This document shows positions 15,832 to 24,198 of a DNA stretch of 64,000 bases, piece by piece (the stretch's first letter is position 1; the number at the start of each line of letters is the position of its first letter). The DNA comes from Nocardia pseudobrasiliensis NBRC 108224 (GTDB lineage Bacteria > Actinomycetota > Actinomycetes > Mycobacteriales > Mycobacteriaceae): NCBI RefSeq assembly GCF_001613105.1, contig NZ_BDBS01000041.1:25319-89318 (forward strand), given 5' to 3'. Under the pieces are notes generated by a model. The model saw only the letters and a program-made list of their open reading frames with translations, ran no database searches and was not told where the DNA came from. A program made the position numbers and the translations under genes.

Positions 15832-16770
15832 GTGGAGACCTCGAGCGTCGGTGCGTTGATCGCGCGGCGGCATGCGTCGGGCAGCGGTCCCGGCGATCGC
15901 GACGACGATGCGCGCTTGGCCTTGGTGATCGAGGGCGGTTCCGCGCGCGGCGCGTATTCGCACGGCATGGTGATGGCCCTCGAGGATTTGGGCATCCTGC
16001 ACTGCTTCGACGCGGTGTACGGTTCCTCGGCGGGCGCGCTCAACGGCGCGTGGCTGCTGTGCGGGCGAGCCAATCAGGCCCGCCGCGCCTGGCAGGCCGA
16101 TGTGGTGCGCCGGGTGATCTCCCCGGCCCGGGCGCTGCGCGGCGGCCGCGTGGTCGACACCCGCTATCTCGTGCACGCGGTCTACGAGCGCATCGTGCCG
16201 ATGGACTTCCCCGCGATCCTCGCCAACCCCGTCACCTTCCACCCCATCGCCACCGCGATCGCCGACGGCAACGCGGTCGACCTGCATCCACACCTCACCG
16301 ACGTCGCCTCGCTGCAGCGCGCCCTGCGCGCGAGCACCTGCCTGCCGATCCTGGCGGGCCGCCCGACCACGCTCGCGGGCCATCGCTACGTCGACGCGGG
16401 CCTGTCCGAAGGCGTCCCGATCCGCACCGCCCTCGCCCAGGGCGCCACCCACGCCCTGGTCCTACGCACCCGCCGCCTCGACGAACCCGCCACGCCCCCA
16501 TCGGATCTCGAACTACGCATAGTCACCCGCTTCCTCACCCGCCACGCCCCCGGCGTCATCGATTCCTGGCGCACCCGAGCCACCCGCCACATCGAAGACG
16601 AACAAACCCTCACCGCCCCCACCATCCTGCAAATCCGCCCGCCCCTCGGCTCCCCCACCATCGGCCGCGTCTCCCGCAACGAATCCACCCTCATGCAGGC
16701 CCTCGACCTCGGCCGCACCGCGGTCCACCGAGCCCTCGCGACCTATCTACCCAAACCCCTCGCGGGCTGA
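15832..16770 (+). CDS. Patatin-like phospholipase
   Basis: The 312-residue protein has all three patatin motifs. The anion-hole loop is E-G-G-S-A-R-G near 34-40, the nucleophile elbow G-S-S-A-G has Ser 66, and D-A-G near 188 has the catalytic Asp of the Ser-Asp dyad. It should cleave acyl chains from phospholipids or other lipids. No signal peptide is visible, so action at the inner face of the membrane is likely. I chose the GTG at 15832 because GGGAGG ends 6 bp before it; TTG 15805 and GTG 15826 are also in frame. Confidence 0.85.
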   Translation: METSSVGALIARRHASGSGPGDRDDDARLALVIEGGSARGAYSHGMVMALEDLGILHCFDAVYGSSAGALNGAWLLCGRANQARRAWQADVVRRVISPARALRGGRVVDTRYLVHAVYERIVPMDFPAILANPVTFHPIATAIADGNAVDLHPHLTDVASLQRALRASTCLPILAGRPTTLAGHRYVDAGLSEGVPIRTALAQGATHALVLRTRRLDEPATPPSDLELRIVTRFLTRHAPGVIDSWRTRATRHIEDEQTLTAPTILQIRPPLGSPTIGRVSRNESTLMQALDLGRTAVHRALATYLPKPLAG

Positions 16771-16779
16771 GCGGCCGAA

Positions 16780-17112
16780 TCACCCATCCATACGGGCGAA
16801 GTCGATACTGGTTCGAAACGGGCTCTCCAGCGCCAAGGTGCCCTCATGTGTTTCCGCCAGTCGATAGACCCGGGCGGCCCAGTCGAATCGGTATTCGTCA
16901 ATCATCTTTACGTACAGATCGCTGTCGAGATGGACCACAAGGTAGACCGGAATCCCTTCATAGGCGTACTCGGCCAACTTGTCGACGGTGTCGGTGTAAC
17001 CCGATCCCGGTGAGACCACCTCCACAACCAACAACGCATCTGTCGTGTTCAACTTTGCGCCGCGCTCGATACAGCGATACACAGACACATCAGGACGGCG
17101 GAACGAGAAGGC
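16780..17112 (-). pseudogene. N-terminally truncated Uma2-family (DUF820) gene
   Basis: About 110 codons match the C-terminal half of Uma2 proteins: R-R-P-D-V-S-V-Y-R, then L-L-V-V-E-V-V-S-P-G-S, then D-K-L-A-E-Y-A-Y-E-G-I-P-V-Y-L-V-V. These hold the PD-(D/E)xK-like core of this restriction-endonuclease-fold family, normally about 190 residues. The matching frame hits a TGA just upstream of A-F-S-F-R-R, and the first half cannot be found. A GTG at 17088 could start a 102-residue fragment. Nuclease activity is doubtful. Confidence 0.6.
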
Positions 17113-17191
17113 TCATTCGAAGAGAAGTCACTGGTCATGACGATCCTACGACCAGCACTGCTCAGCGCGTGATCAGCTTGCCGAGCAGAAA

Positions 17192-18295
17192 TCAAACGAT
17201 CTTCACGTCCCGCACAGGTCGATCCGTCGCCCGCGCGACGTGGTCGGCTTCGGCGCGGAGCGCGCTCTCCGAGACCGGCTTGCCGTCGAACATCGTGACC
17301 ATCAGAGTCTCGTCGTTGAGGTCCCATGTGCCCCCGACGCGACCCGCGGTCAGCACCAGCGGCGAGATCCAGCCCGCCGTGCGGCTCACCTTCGCGCGGT
17401 GTTCGGCGGGCAGCAGCGCGGTGTCGTTGGTGCCCGGGGCGAGGATGTACTGGTCGAAGGGGCCGAGTAGGCGGATCGAATCGGTGGGGGTCGCGGCGGC
17501 CAGGGATTCGGTGTCGTCGGTGTGCAGCCAGGCTTTTCGGCCCTCCACGTCGATTTCGGTGAGGTCGAGGGCGGAGAACCATTGGCGGACCGTGGTTTTG
17601 CGGTGAGAGCCGCGCAGGAGCCAGGCGTTGAACGCCTCGGGGGTGGCGGGTCCGTAGGCGCGCAGGTAGGCCGAGACGACCTGGGGGCCAGCGGTTTCGG
17701 GGGTGGGGAGGCCGGGCCAGTCGGGGATGTGGTGGGCGGGGGTGGTGAAGGTGATATTCGAGCCGCGGGCCGGGCCGTGGCACAGCACGCCCTGCCAGGC
17801 CAGCGGTTTGAGCAGCGCGCCCCAGCCCGATCGCAGTTCCTCGCCCATGCGATGGAAGCGCGGCTCGGCCGAGAGCGCCTCGACCAACTCCGCACGGGTG
17901 AGCACCGCGGCCTCGAGCACCTGACCCACCGCATCGGCCAACGCCGCGACCTCGGCCGGACTCGCCCCGAAGTTCTTCTCCCACGCGGGTTTCTCCCACG
18001 TGCGCGCCGAGGCCAGCAGCGACAGCGTCGCGGCCGCGAAATCGGGAGTGAGCGCGTGCAGCGTCCCGCGCATGGCCCAGGTCTTCATCAACCGCCCGGC
18101 CCCCAGCGCCTCGGCCACCGCCCCCGGCGCGGCCGACGAATGCCGCAGGGCCACGGCCGTTTCCGCGGCCAAGCTCACCTGCGCCTGCACCCCGCACAAT
18201 CGCTCGGCGACCGCGACCGCGTCACCATCACCCCGCGGCTCGACGAACTGCCGCGCCAGCCGCCACGCCAAAACCCGATCCCACGTGACCCGCAC
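17192..18295 (-). CDS. Winged-helix DNA-binding protein, AlkZ-like DNA glycosylase family
   Basis: The 367-residue protein belongs to the HTH_42 family (PF06224-like), whose studied members AlkZ and YcaQ are DNA glycosylases unhooking alkylated bases or crosslinks. It reads L-C-G-V-Q-A-Q-V near 33-40, a Q-x-Q like the catalytic motif reported for AlkZ. W-A-M-R-G-T-L-H near 72-79 and L-L-G-P-F-D-Q-Y-I-L in the last third are strongly conserved in the family. The GTG at 18295 has GGAGG 5 bp upstream; an earlier GTG at 18310 is possible. Glycosylase activity is inferred from family and motif only. Confidence 0.75.
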   Translation of the reverse strand: MRVTWDRVLAWRLARQFVEPRGDGDAVAVAERLCGVQAQVSLAAETAVALRHSSAAPGAVAEALGAGRLMKTWAMRGTLHALTPDFAAATLSLLASARTWEKPAWEKNFGASPAEVAALADAVGQVLEAAVLTRAELVEALSAEPRFHRMGEELRSGWGALLKPLAWQGVLCHGPARGSNITFTTPAHHIPDWPGLPTPETAGPQVVSAYLRAYGPATPEAFNAWLLRGSHRKTTVRQWFSALDLTEIDVEGRKAWLHTDDTESLAAATPTDSIRLLGPFDQYILAPGTNDTALLPAEHRAKVSRTAGWISPLVLTAGRVGGTWDLNDETLMVTMFDGKPVSESALRAEADHVARATDRPVRDVKIV

Positions 18296-18491
18296 CCCGA
18301 CCTCCTCCACCCGAACGATCCGCTCACCCTACGACCGAACACCGACAAACCGGCGCACCACGCATCCGTGCACTCGATGCAGCAATCCGCTAGCATCGAA
18401 ACATCTCGGCGCGCCGCCCCCTCAGGAAACCCTCAGCCGCGCCACAGTCTGCAATCATGCACAACCCCGCATACGTTGCTAGCCTGTCGCT

Positions 18492-19202
18492 GTGACTCCG
18501 AAACCCCTCGACTCCCCTGAGCCGTTCTGGAATCTGGAGACCCGCCTCGCATCAGCGTTGCTGATACTGGCCGGATTCATCGGCGCGGCCGCCTACACCC
18601 ATTCGGCCGGATATTTCGTCACCTTCATGACCGGTAACACCGAACGCGCCGTCCTCGGCGGATTCCTCGGTGACTACACCCTGGCCCTCGGAGCGGCCGG
18701 GCTCATCGTCTGCTTCCTGGCCGGTGTCGTCGTCGCCTCGATCTGCCGACGGCACTGGTGGACCAATCACCCGCACGGCGCGACCGTCCTGGCGACCGTG
18801 GCCTTCACGATCGCGGCCGTGGTCGACTCCATCCTCTACTGGCACGACAAGGACCTGGGCCTGACCCCGATCCTGTTCGTCGCCTTCGGTATGGGTGCGC
18901 TCAACACCTCGTTCGTCAAGAACGGCGAGACCGCCATTCCCGTCACCTACGTCACCGGCACCCTGGTCAAACTCGCCCAGGGCATCGAACGCCATCTCGC
19001 GGGCGGGACCCATCGCGAATGGCTCGGCTACGCGGTGCAGTGGCTCTCGTTCGTCATGGGCGCGTTCATCGGCGGCCTGGTCAGCCTCGTGATCGACGGT
19101 CGCGACATGTTGTTCGCCGCGGTCATCGCCTCGGCACTGGTCTCGGTCTACACCTGGCTGGCCGATCTGCGCGAGTCCCGCCGCGAACGACAGCCGGTCT
19201 GA
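18492..19202 (+). CDS. YoaK/DUF1275 family membrane protein
   Basis: The 236-residue protein has about six hydrophobic segments and the DUF1275 signatures L-A-G-F-I-G-A-A-A-Y-T, F-V-T-F-M-T-G-N-T-E, and N-T-S-F-V-K-N-G-E-T-A-I-P-V-T-Y-V-T-G-T. It is an inner-membrane protein of unknown transport role. The GTG start lacks an SD; TAGCCT at 18480-18485 lies 6 bp upstream, so the message is probably leaderless. Its stop abuts the stop of the phosphoribulokinase gene with no base between, so the two transcripts converge. Confidence 0.85.
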   Translation: MTPKPLDSPEPFWNLETRLASALLILAGFIGAAAYTHSAGYFVTFMTGNTERAVLGGFLGDYTLALGAAGLIVCFLAGVVVASICRRHWWTNHPHGATVLATVAFTIAAVVDSILYWHDKDLGLTPILFVAFGMGALNTSFVKNGETAIPVTYVTGTLVKLAQGIERHLAGGTHREWLGYAVQWLSFVMGAFIGGLVSLVIDGRDMLFAAVIASALVSVYTWLADLRESRRERQPV

Positions 19203-20081
19203 TCACGCCCGCCGCTTGGGCCGCTTGTCCATCAATCGCAGAATCAACGGTGTGAAGATGAGCTGCATCGCCAGCTCCATCTTCCCGCCCGGCACCACGA
19301 TGCAGTTGGGCCGCGACATGAACGAGTCGTGCAGCATCGACAGCAGATAGGGAAAGTCGATCACCTTCGGATCCGCGAAGCGGATCACCACGAAACTCTC
19401 GTCGGCGGTGGGAATCGTGCGGGCAATGAACGGATTCGAGGTGTCGACGGTCGGCACCCGCTGGAAATTCACATACGTCCGCGAGAACTGCGGGCAGATG
19501 TACTTCACGTAATCGGGCATGCGCCGCAGGATCGTATCGATGACCGCCTCGCTGGAGTAGCCGCGCTCGGTCTTGTCCCGGATCACCTTCTGGATCCATT
19601 CGAGATTGATGATCGGCACCACGCCCACGAGCAGATCCGCATAGCGCGCGACATCCACCTCCTCGTTCACCGCTGCCCCGTGCAGCCCCTCGTAGAACAG
19701 CAGATCGCTGCCCGGCGTCAACTCCTCCCACGAGGTGAACGTCCCCGGTTCCTGCCCATAGGGTTTCGCCTCGAACTCGTCGTGCAGATACCGCCGCACC
19801 AGCCCCACCCCGGACCGGCCGTAATCCCGAAACAGATTCTCGAGTTCGGCCAGCAGATTCGCCTCCGGACCGAAGTGTGAGAAGTGCAGATTGCGATTCT
19901 GCTCCGCCTCGGCCATGGCGAGTTTCATCTCGTCGCGGTCGTAGCGATGGAACGAATCCCCTTCCACGATGGCCGCATTGATGCCCTCCCGCCGGAAGAT
20001 CTCCTGAAAGGTCCTGGTGACACTCGTGGTTCCGGCCCCGGAGGAGCCGGTGATGGCGACCACGGGATGTTTGAGCGACAT
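19203..20081 (-). CDS. prk: Phosphoribulokinase
   Basis: The 292-residue class I (proteobacterial-type) enzyme makes ribulose 1,5-bisphosphate from ribulose 5-phosphate and ATP, the substrate for Rubisco. The P-loop G-S-S-G-A-G-T-T-S lies at 12-20. V-E-G-D-S-F-H-R-Y-D-R and Y-E-G-L-H-G-A are family hallmarks, and length matches the bacterial class. The ATG follows GGAGG and lies 27 bp after the fructose-bisphosphatase stop. It is the last of five co-directional cbb genes. Octameric bacterial PRKs are often NADH-activated, but that cannot be read here. Often named cbbP. Confidence 0.95.
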   Translation of the reverse strand: MSLKHPVVAITGSSGAGTTSVTRTFQEIFRREGINAAIVEGDSFHRYDRDEMKLAMAEAEQNRNLHFSHFGPEANLLAELENLFRDYGRSGVGLVRRYLHDEFEAKPYGQEPGTFTSWEELTPGSDLLFYEGLHGAAVNEEVDVARYADLLVGVVPIINLEWIQKVIRDKTERGYSSEAVIDTILRRMPDYVKYICPQFSRTYVNFQRVPTVDTSNPFIARTIPTADESFVVIRFADPKVIDFPYLLSMLHDSFMSRPNCIVVPGGKMELAMQLIFTPLILRLMDKRPKRRA

Positions 20082-20108
20082 GGCTCCTCCACTCGGCTGC
20101 GGTGAAAC

Positions 20109-21185
20109 TCAGTGCGGCGCGGGACGAAACAGCGAGCGCGTCCCGAACAGCGAGGCATCGAAACTGGGCCCCTCCTCGGGCTCGCGGTGATACCGCTCGA
20201 TGCGCTCGACCTCGGTGCGCGAACCGAAGATCAGCGGCACCCGCTGATGCAATTCGTTCGGAATCACCTCGAGCACCCGCTCGTGCCCGGTGGTCGCCGC
20301 ACCTCCGGCCTGTTCGACGATCAGCGCGATCGGATTGGCCCCGTACAGCAGCGACACCCGGCCCGGCCGCGCCGGATACCGGGTGTCGTAGGGATACAGA
20401 TAGACACCGCCGCGGGTGAGTATGTGGAACACATCGGCCACCAGCGAGGCCACCCAGCGCATATTGAAATCGCGTCCGCGCGGCCCCTCCACCCCCTGTA
20501 GACATTCGTGCACATAGCGCCGCACCGGCCGCTCCCAGAACCGCTCATTGGCGGCATTGATGGCGAATCCCGAGGTGTCCTGGGGAATCCGCATCCGCGG
20601 ATGGGTGAGCACGAACGCCCCGATCTCCCGATCGAGGGTGAAACCGTCCACCCCGCTGCCGGTGGTGAGCACCAGCATGGTCGCCGGACCGTAGAGGGTG
20701 AACCCGGCGCACACCTGCCGTGCGCCCGGCTGCAGGAAATCCGCCGCGCACGGCTCGCGGGCGTCCTCGGGCGCGCGCAGCACGCTGAAAATCGTTCCGA
20801 CGGGCAGGTTCACATCGATATTGGACGAGCCGTCCAGCGGATCGAACGCCAGCAGATACTTTCCCCGCCGATACTCGGCCGGAACCGGATGAAATCCGTC
20901 CATCTGCTCCGACAGCATCGCCACCAGCGGACCGTTCCACTGCGATTCGTCGACCATGATGTCGTTGGCGATGGCATCCATCTTGCGATGCACCGTCGGG
21001 GGCAGATTGTCCGCCGACTGCGCGCCCAGGGATCCGACGATGCGCCCCCGGGTCACCTGATTGGCGATGATCTTCGTCGCGGTGGCGAGCACGTTGAGCA
21101 GCGCCGAGAATTCCCCGGACGATCCGGGATGGCGATGCTCCTGCTCGATGGTGTACCGGGTGAGCGTTTTCAATCCCTCGGGCAT
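20109..21185 (-). CDS. fbp: Fructose-1,6-bisphosphatase, class I
   Basis: The 358-residue enzyme dephosphorylates fructose 1,6-bisphosphate and, in CBB operons, often also sedoheptulose 1,7-bisphosphate. F-D-P-L-D-G-S-S-N-I-D at 114-124 is the metal-binding signature. L-S-E-Q-M-D-G, G-K-Y-L-L-A-F and G-G-V-Y-L-Y-P-Y-D support class I. Mycobacteriales normally use the class II enzyme GlpX for gluconeogenesis, so a class I enzyme here points to the Calvin cycle. I chose the ATG at 21183-21185, 10 bp after the cbbX stop with GGGAG upstream; the frame runs on inside cbbX. Often named cbbF. Confidence 0.93.
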   Translation of the reverse strand: MPEGLKTLTRYTIEQEHRHPGSSGEFSALLNVLATATKIIANQVTRGRIVGSLGAQSADNLPPTVHRKMDAIANDIMVDESQWNGPLVAMLSEQMDGFHPVPAEYRRGKYLLAFDPLDGSSNIDVNLPVGTIFSVLRAPEDAREPCAADFLQPGARQVCAGFTLYGPATMLVLTTGSGVDGFTLDREIGAFVLTHPRMRIPQDTSGFAINAANERFWERPVRRYVHECLQGVEGPRGRDFNMRWVASLVADVFHILTRGGVYLYPYDTRYPARPGRVSLLYGANPIALIVEQAGGAATTGHERVLEVIPNELHQRVPLIFGSRTEVERIERYHREPEEGPSFDASLFGTRSLFRPAPH

Positions 21186-21195
21186 GACCGACCAA

Positions 21196-22185
21196 TCACT
21201 CCCGACTTTCGCTTGTGAAAACACTGCTGCCGTATACGTCCTCGGCACCGAGGGTCATCAGATCGCTCTTGCTCAACGGCCGATGCAGTTCGATGAGCCG
21301 CTTGGCCTGCCGCAACCGACAGCGGTCCAGGGCATTGCGCACACTGCGCGCATTGGCGAACCTCGGTCGGCCCATCCGCAATTCGAGATACCGATCGAAC
21401 GCGGCGACCCCCTCGGCATCGAAGCGGAAGTTCTGCCGCGCCACCATCAACTCGGCGATGGCCATGAGCTCCTCGTGCGTGTAGTCCGGAAATTCGATGT
21501 GATGGGCCACCCGCGAGGACAGTCCCGGATTGGCGGAGAAGAACGTCTCCATCCGATCCGGATAGCCCGCGAAGATGACCACCAGGCTGGTGCGCTCGGT
21601 CTCCATCTCCTGCAGCAGGATCTCGATCACCTCCTGCCCGTAGTCGCGCTCGTTCTCCGGCCGGAACAGGTAGTAGGCCTCGTCGATGAACAGCACGCCC
21701 CCGGCCGCCTTCGCCAGCGCCTCCTTGGTCTTGGGCGCGGTGTGCCCGATGAACTGGCCCACCAGATCGTCGCGAGTCACCGTGTGCACCTTGGGTTTAC
21801 GGATATAGCCGAGCGCGTGCAGCATCTCGGCCATCCGCAGCGCGACCGTCGTCTTCCCGGTCCCGGGCCCGCCGGTGAAACTCATATGCATGGTCGGCCG
21901 GGTCGACTCCAGCCCGAACCGCCCGCGGGCCCGCTCGATCATCAGCAACGCCGCGATCTCGCGCACCCGCCGCTTCACATTGCCCAGGCCCACCAGTTCC
22001 GCGTCCAAGCGGGCCAGGGTCTCCTCGACGTGGGTGGCGGCCGGATCGGCGGACAGATCCAGCAGCGCGTCGTCGGCGAGGACGGGTTCGGCCTCCGGCT
22101 CGGGCGCGGCATCCCGGGGCGACATCGCCGCGCCCGGCCGATACATCCGAAAGCCGTTGTCCGTCTTACGTTCGTCTCCGGTCAC
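21196..22185 (-). CDS. cbbX: Rubisco activase, red type (AAA+ protein CbbX)
   Basis: The 329-residue AAA+ ATPase has Walker A G-G-P-G-T-G-K-T at 105-112 and Walker B V-L-F-I-D-E-A-Y-Y near 164-172. The CbbX pore region reads L-V-G-Q-F-I-G-H-T. CbbX rings thread the C-terminal tail of the red-type large subunit to remove inhibitory sugar phosphates, and are themselves activated by ribulose bisphosphate. I chose GTG 22185 because the GGGAGG coded by the in-frame ATG region (22197) makes an ideal SD for it. The acidic N-terminal 50 residues are poorly conserved. It lies 17 bp after cbbS. Confidence 0.94.
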   Translation of the reverse strand: MTGDERKTDNGFRMYRPGAAMSPRDAAPEPEAEPVLADDALLDLSADPAATHVEETLARLDAELVGLGNVKRRVREIAALLMIERARGRFGLESTRPTMHMSFTGGPGTGKTTVALRMAEMLHALGYIRKPKVHTVTRDDLVGQFIGHTAPKTKEALAKAAGGVLFIDEAYYLFRPENERDYGQEVIEILLQEMETERTSLVVIFAGYPDRMETFFSANPGLSSRVAHHIEFPDYTHEELMAIAELMVARQNFRFDAEGVAAFDRYLELRMGRPRFANARSVRNALDRCRLRQAKRLIELHRPLSKSDLMTLGAEDVYGSSVFTSESRE

Positions 22186-22202
22186 GAGCCCTCCCATCCG
22201 GG

Positions 22203-22625
22203 TCAGCCGCCGTATCGATCGCCAGCTCGGGTATCGGTGGCATAGGAGTGCAGCCCGTAGTGCTGACGCCGATCGTCGGATTCGGTTCGCACCAACCGGA
22301 ATCCGGGTTCATCGGCCGGACGCTGCACCAGAAAGCTCAGCGCGGTGGTCTGCCGCCCGTAACTCGCGTCGTAGGCATTGACGCGAATGTAGTAGCGCGG
22401 GAACGTCGCCCGGCAGGCATTGATCTCGGCGAGCACGCCGTCGGGCTCGTCCAGATCGAACAGCGGCAGCCCCCACATCTCCCAGTAGACATTGCGCGGA
22501 TGCGGATCGTCGGTGTACTCGATCGACACCGGCCAGTTGTTCAGCAGCGCGTAGCGGACCTGCGCGCCGATCTCCTCGTCGGTCAGCTCCGGCAGATGCG
22601 AGAACGTGCCCTGACGCACATACAT
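22203..22625 (-). CDS. cbbS: Rubisco small subunit, red type
   Basis: The 140-residue subunit begins with Q-G-T-F-S-H-L-P-E-L-T-D-E-E-I. Y-W-E-M-W-G-L-P-L-F-D and the strand Y-Y-I-R-V-N-A-Y-D follow. The length and the C-terminal extension after about residue 110 (P-A-D-E-P-G-F-R-L-V-R-T-E) are typical of form IC/ID small subunits, which form an extra beta-hairpin barrel in the L8S8 complex. The ATG follows GAGGAG. The gene starts 16 bp after cbbL and is co-transcribed with it. Confidence 0.95.
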   Translation of the reverse strand: MYVRQGTFSHLPELTDEEIGAQVRYALLNNWPVSIEYTDDPHPRNVYWEMWGLPLFDLDEPDGVLAEINACRATFPRYYIRVNAYDASYGRQTTALSFLVQRPADEPGFRLVRTESDDRRQHYGLHSYATDTRAGDRYGG

Positions 22626-22641
22626 TGCGGCTCCTCGGGTT

Positions 22642-24075
22642 TCAGCGACTGGCCGTCGGCACGGCGTCGGGGGCGTCGGTGGAGGTGTAGTCGAAGGTGA
22701 CATCGCCCCAGGTGGCCAGCGCGACATCGAGCGACTGACAGATAGCCGCCGCCTTGCGCAGCACATCGGGGCCCTCCCGCAGCAGATCCCGACCCTCGTT
22801 GCGCGCCTTCACAACAGCCTCGAGCGCCACCCGATTGGCCTCCGCGCCCGCGGCGATTCCCATCGGATGGCCGATGGTGCCGCCGCCGAACTGCAGAATG
22901 ACATCGTCACCGAACAGGTCCAGCAGCTGATGCATCTGCCCGGCGTGGATGCCGCCGGAGGCCACCGGCATCACCCCGGGCAGGCTCGCCCAGTCCTGAT
23001 CGAAGAAGATGCCGTTGCGGGGATTGGCGGGAATGTGGTTGTCGCGCAACGTGTCGTAGAAGCCCTTGACGGTATGCGGATCGCCCTCGAGTTTGCCGAT
23101 CACCGTACCCGCGTGCAGATGGTCGACCCCGATGAGCCGGCACCACTTGGCCAGTACCCGGAAGCTCACCCCGTGGGTCTTCTGTCGCGTGAAGGTCGAA
23201 TGTCCGGCCCGATGCAGATGCAGCAGCATCCCGTTGCGCCGCGCCCACTTCGACATCGACTGCATCGCGGTGTAGCCGACGGTGAGGTCCATCATGATGA
23301 TCACGCTGCCCAGCGATTTGGCGAACTCGGCGCGTTCGTACATGTCCTCCATCGACGCCGCGGTGACATTGAGGTAATGCCCCTTCAGCTCACCGGTTTC
23401 CGCGGTCGCCTTGTTCACACCCTCCATGGCGAACAGATAGCGGTCCCGCCAGCGCATGAACGGCTGGGAGTTGATGTTCTCGTCGTCCTTGGTGAAATCC
23501 AGACCGCCCTTGCACGCCTCGTACACCACCCGGCCGTAGTTACGCGCGGACAGACCGAGTTTCGGTTTCACGGTCGCGCCGAGTAGGGGTCGGCCGTACT
23601 TGTTGAGATATTCCCGTTCCATAACGATTCCGTGCGGCGGCCCCTGAAAGGTCTTGACATATGCCACCGGAATCCGCATGTCCTCCAACCGCAATGCCTG
23701 CAACGGTTTGAAGCCGAAGACGTTACCGATCACCGAGGAGGTGAGATTGGTGATCGAACCCTCCTCGAAAAGATCGAGATCGTAGGCGACATAGGCGAAG
23801 TACTCCCCCGGCCGCCCCGGCACCTGTTCGACCCGATAGCACTTGCCGCGGTAGCGGTCGTGCGCGGTGAGCCGGTCGGTCCACACGACAGTCCATGTGG
23901 CAGTGGAGGATTCGCCCGCGACGGCGGCCGACGCCTCGATCGGATCCACCCCCTGCTGCGGGGTCACCCGGAACACCGCCAACACGTCGGTGTCCTTGGG
24001 TTGATAGTCGGCGTCGTAGTAGCCCATCGACGCATAGGAGTGAACACCCGGATCCCATCGGTCTTTTTCGGTCAT
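22642..24075 (-). CDS. cbbL: Rubisco large subunit, form I red type (IC)
   Basis: The 477-residue catalytic subunit adds CO2 to ribulose 1,5-bisphosphate. Active-site parts are intact: Lys 170 and 172 in A-T-V-K-P-K-L-G, the carbamate Lys 196 in F-T-K-D-D-E, His 288 in L-H-L-H-R-A-G-H, and loop-6 Lys 328 in V-I-G-K-L-E-G-D. The N-terminus (G-V-H-S-Y-A-S-M-G-Y-Y) and the C-terminal F-D-Y-T-S-T-D are red-type, in keeping with CbbX next door. The ATG at 24073-24075 follows GGGAGGA and heads the cbbLSX-fbp-prk operon. A divergent LysR gene and dyads lie upstream. Confidence 0.97.
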   Translation of the reverse strand: MTEKDRWDPGVHSYASMGYYDADYQPKDTDVLAVFRVTPQQGVDPIEASAAVAGESSTATWTVVWTDRLTAHDRYRGKCYRVEQVPGRPGEYFAYVAYDLDLFEEGSITNLTSSVIGNVFGFKPLQALRLEDMRIPVAYVKTFQGPPHGIVMEREYLNKYGRPLLGATVKPKLGLSARNYGRVVYEACKGGLDFTKDDENINSQPFMRWRDRYLFAMEGVNKATAETGELKGHYLNVTAASMEDMYERAEFAKSLGSVIIMMDLTVGYTAMQSMSKWARRNGMLLHLHRAGHSTFTRQKTHGVSFRVLAKWCRLIGVDHLHAGTVIGKLEGDPHTVKGFYDTLRDNHIPANPRNGIFFDQDWASLPGVMPVASGGIHAGQMHQLLDLFGDDVILQFGGGTIGHPMGIAAGAEANRVALEAVVKARNEGRDLLREGPDVLRKAAAICQSLDVALATWGDVTFDYTSTDAPDAVPTASR

Positions 24076-24135
24076 CGTTCCTCCCGTTCGCGGGGTCGGT
24101 CGCCGTGCTGATTCAGAATGAAGGGGGTGCGAACG

Positions 24136-24186
24136 GCAAACAATTCGATTGTTTCTCGTCTCGCTCAACCGAATCGTTGAGTTTGC
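24136..24186. promoter_or_regulatory. Paired inverted repeats between cbbL and cbbR
   Basis: Two dyads lie in the 123-bp divergent gap. AAACAAT-TCG-ATTGTTT is at 24138-24154, and CTCAAC-CGAATC-GTTGAG is at 24164-24181. An outer pair, GCAAAC at 24136-24141 and GTTTGC at 24181-24186, makes the whole block roughly symmetric. The A/T-rich dyads with one arm next to each gene fit the recognition and activation sites of a LysR protein such as CbbR. This is inferred from position and form. Confidence 0.65.
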
Positions 24187-24198
24187 TACCTTCGGACA

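Noticed and set aside
14562..17606. A 1014-codon open frame on the plus strand
   Set aside because: It runs antisense to the flavin monooxygenase and out of frame through the patatin gene; its product is low-complexity Arg/Pro/His, a GC-bias artefact.
16780..18295. A restriction-modification or defence island around the Uma2 fragment
   Set aside because: Only a truncated Uma2 half is present, with no methylase or recombinase; the neighbour is an AlkZ-like protein with a repair-type family.
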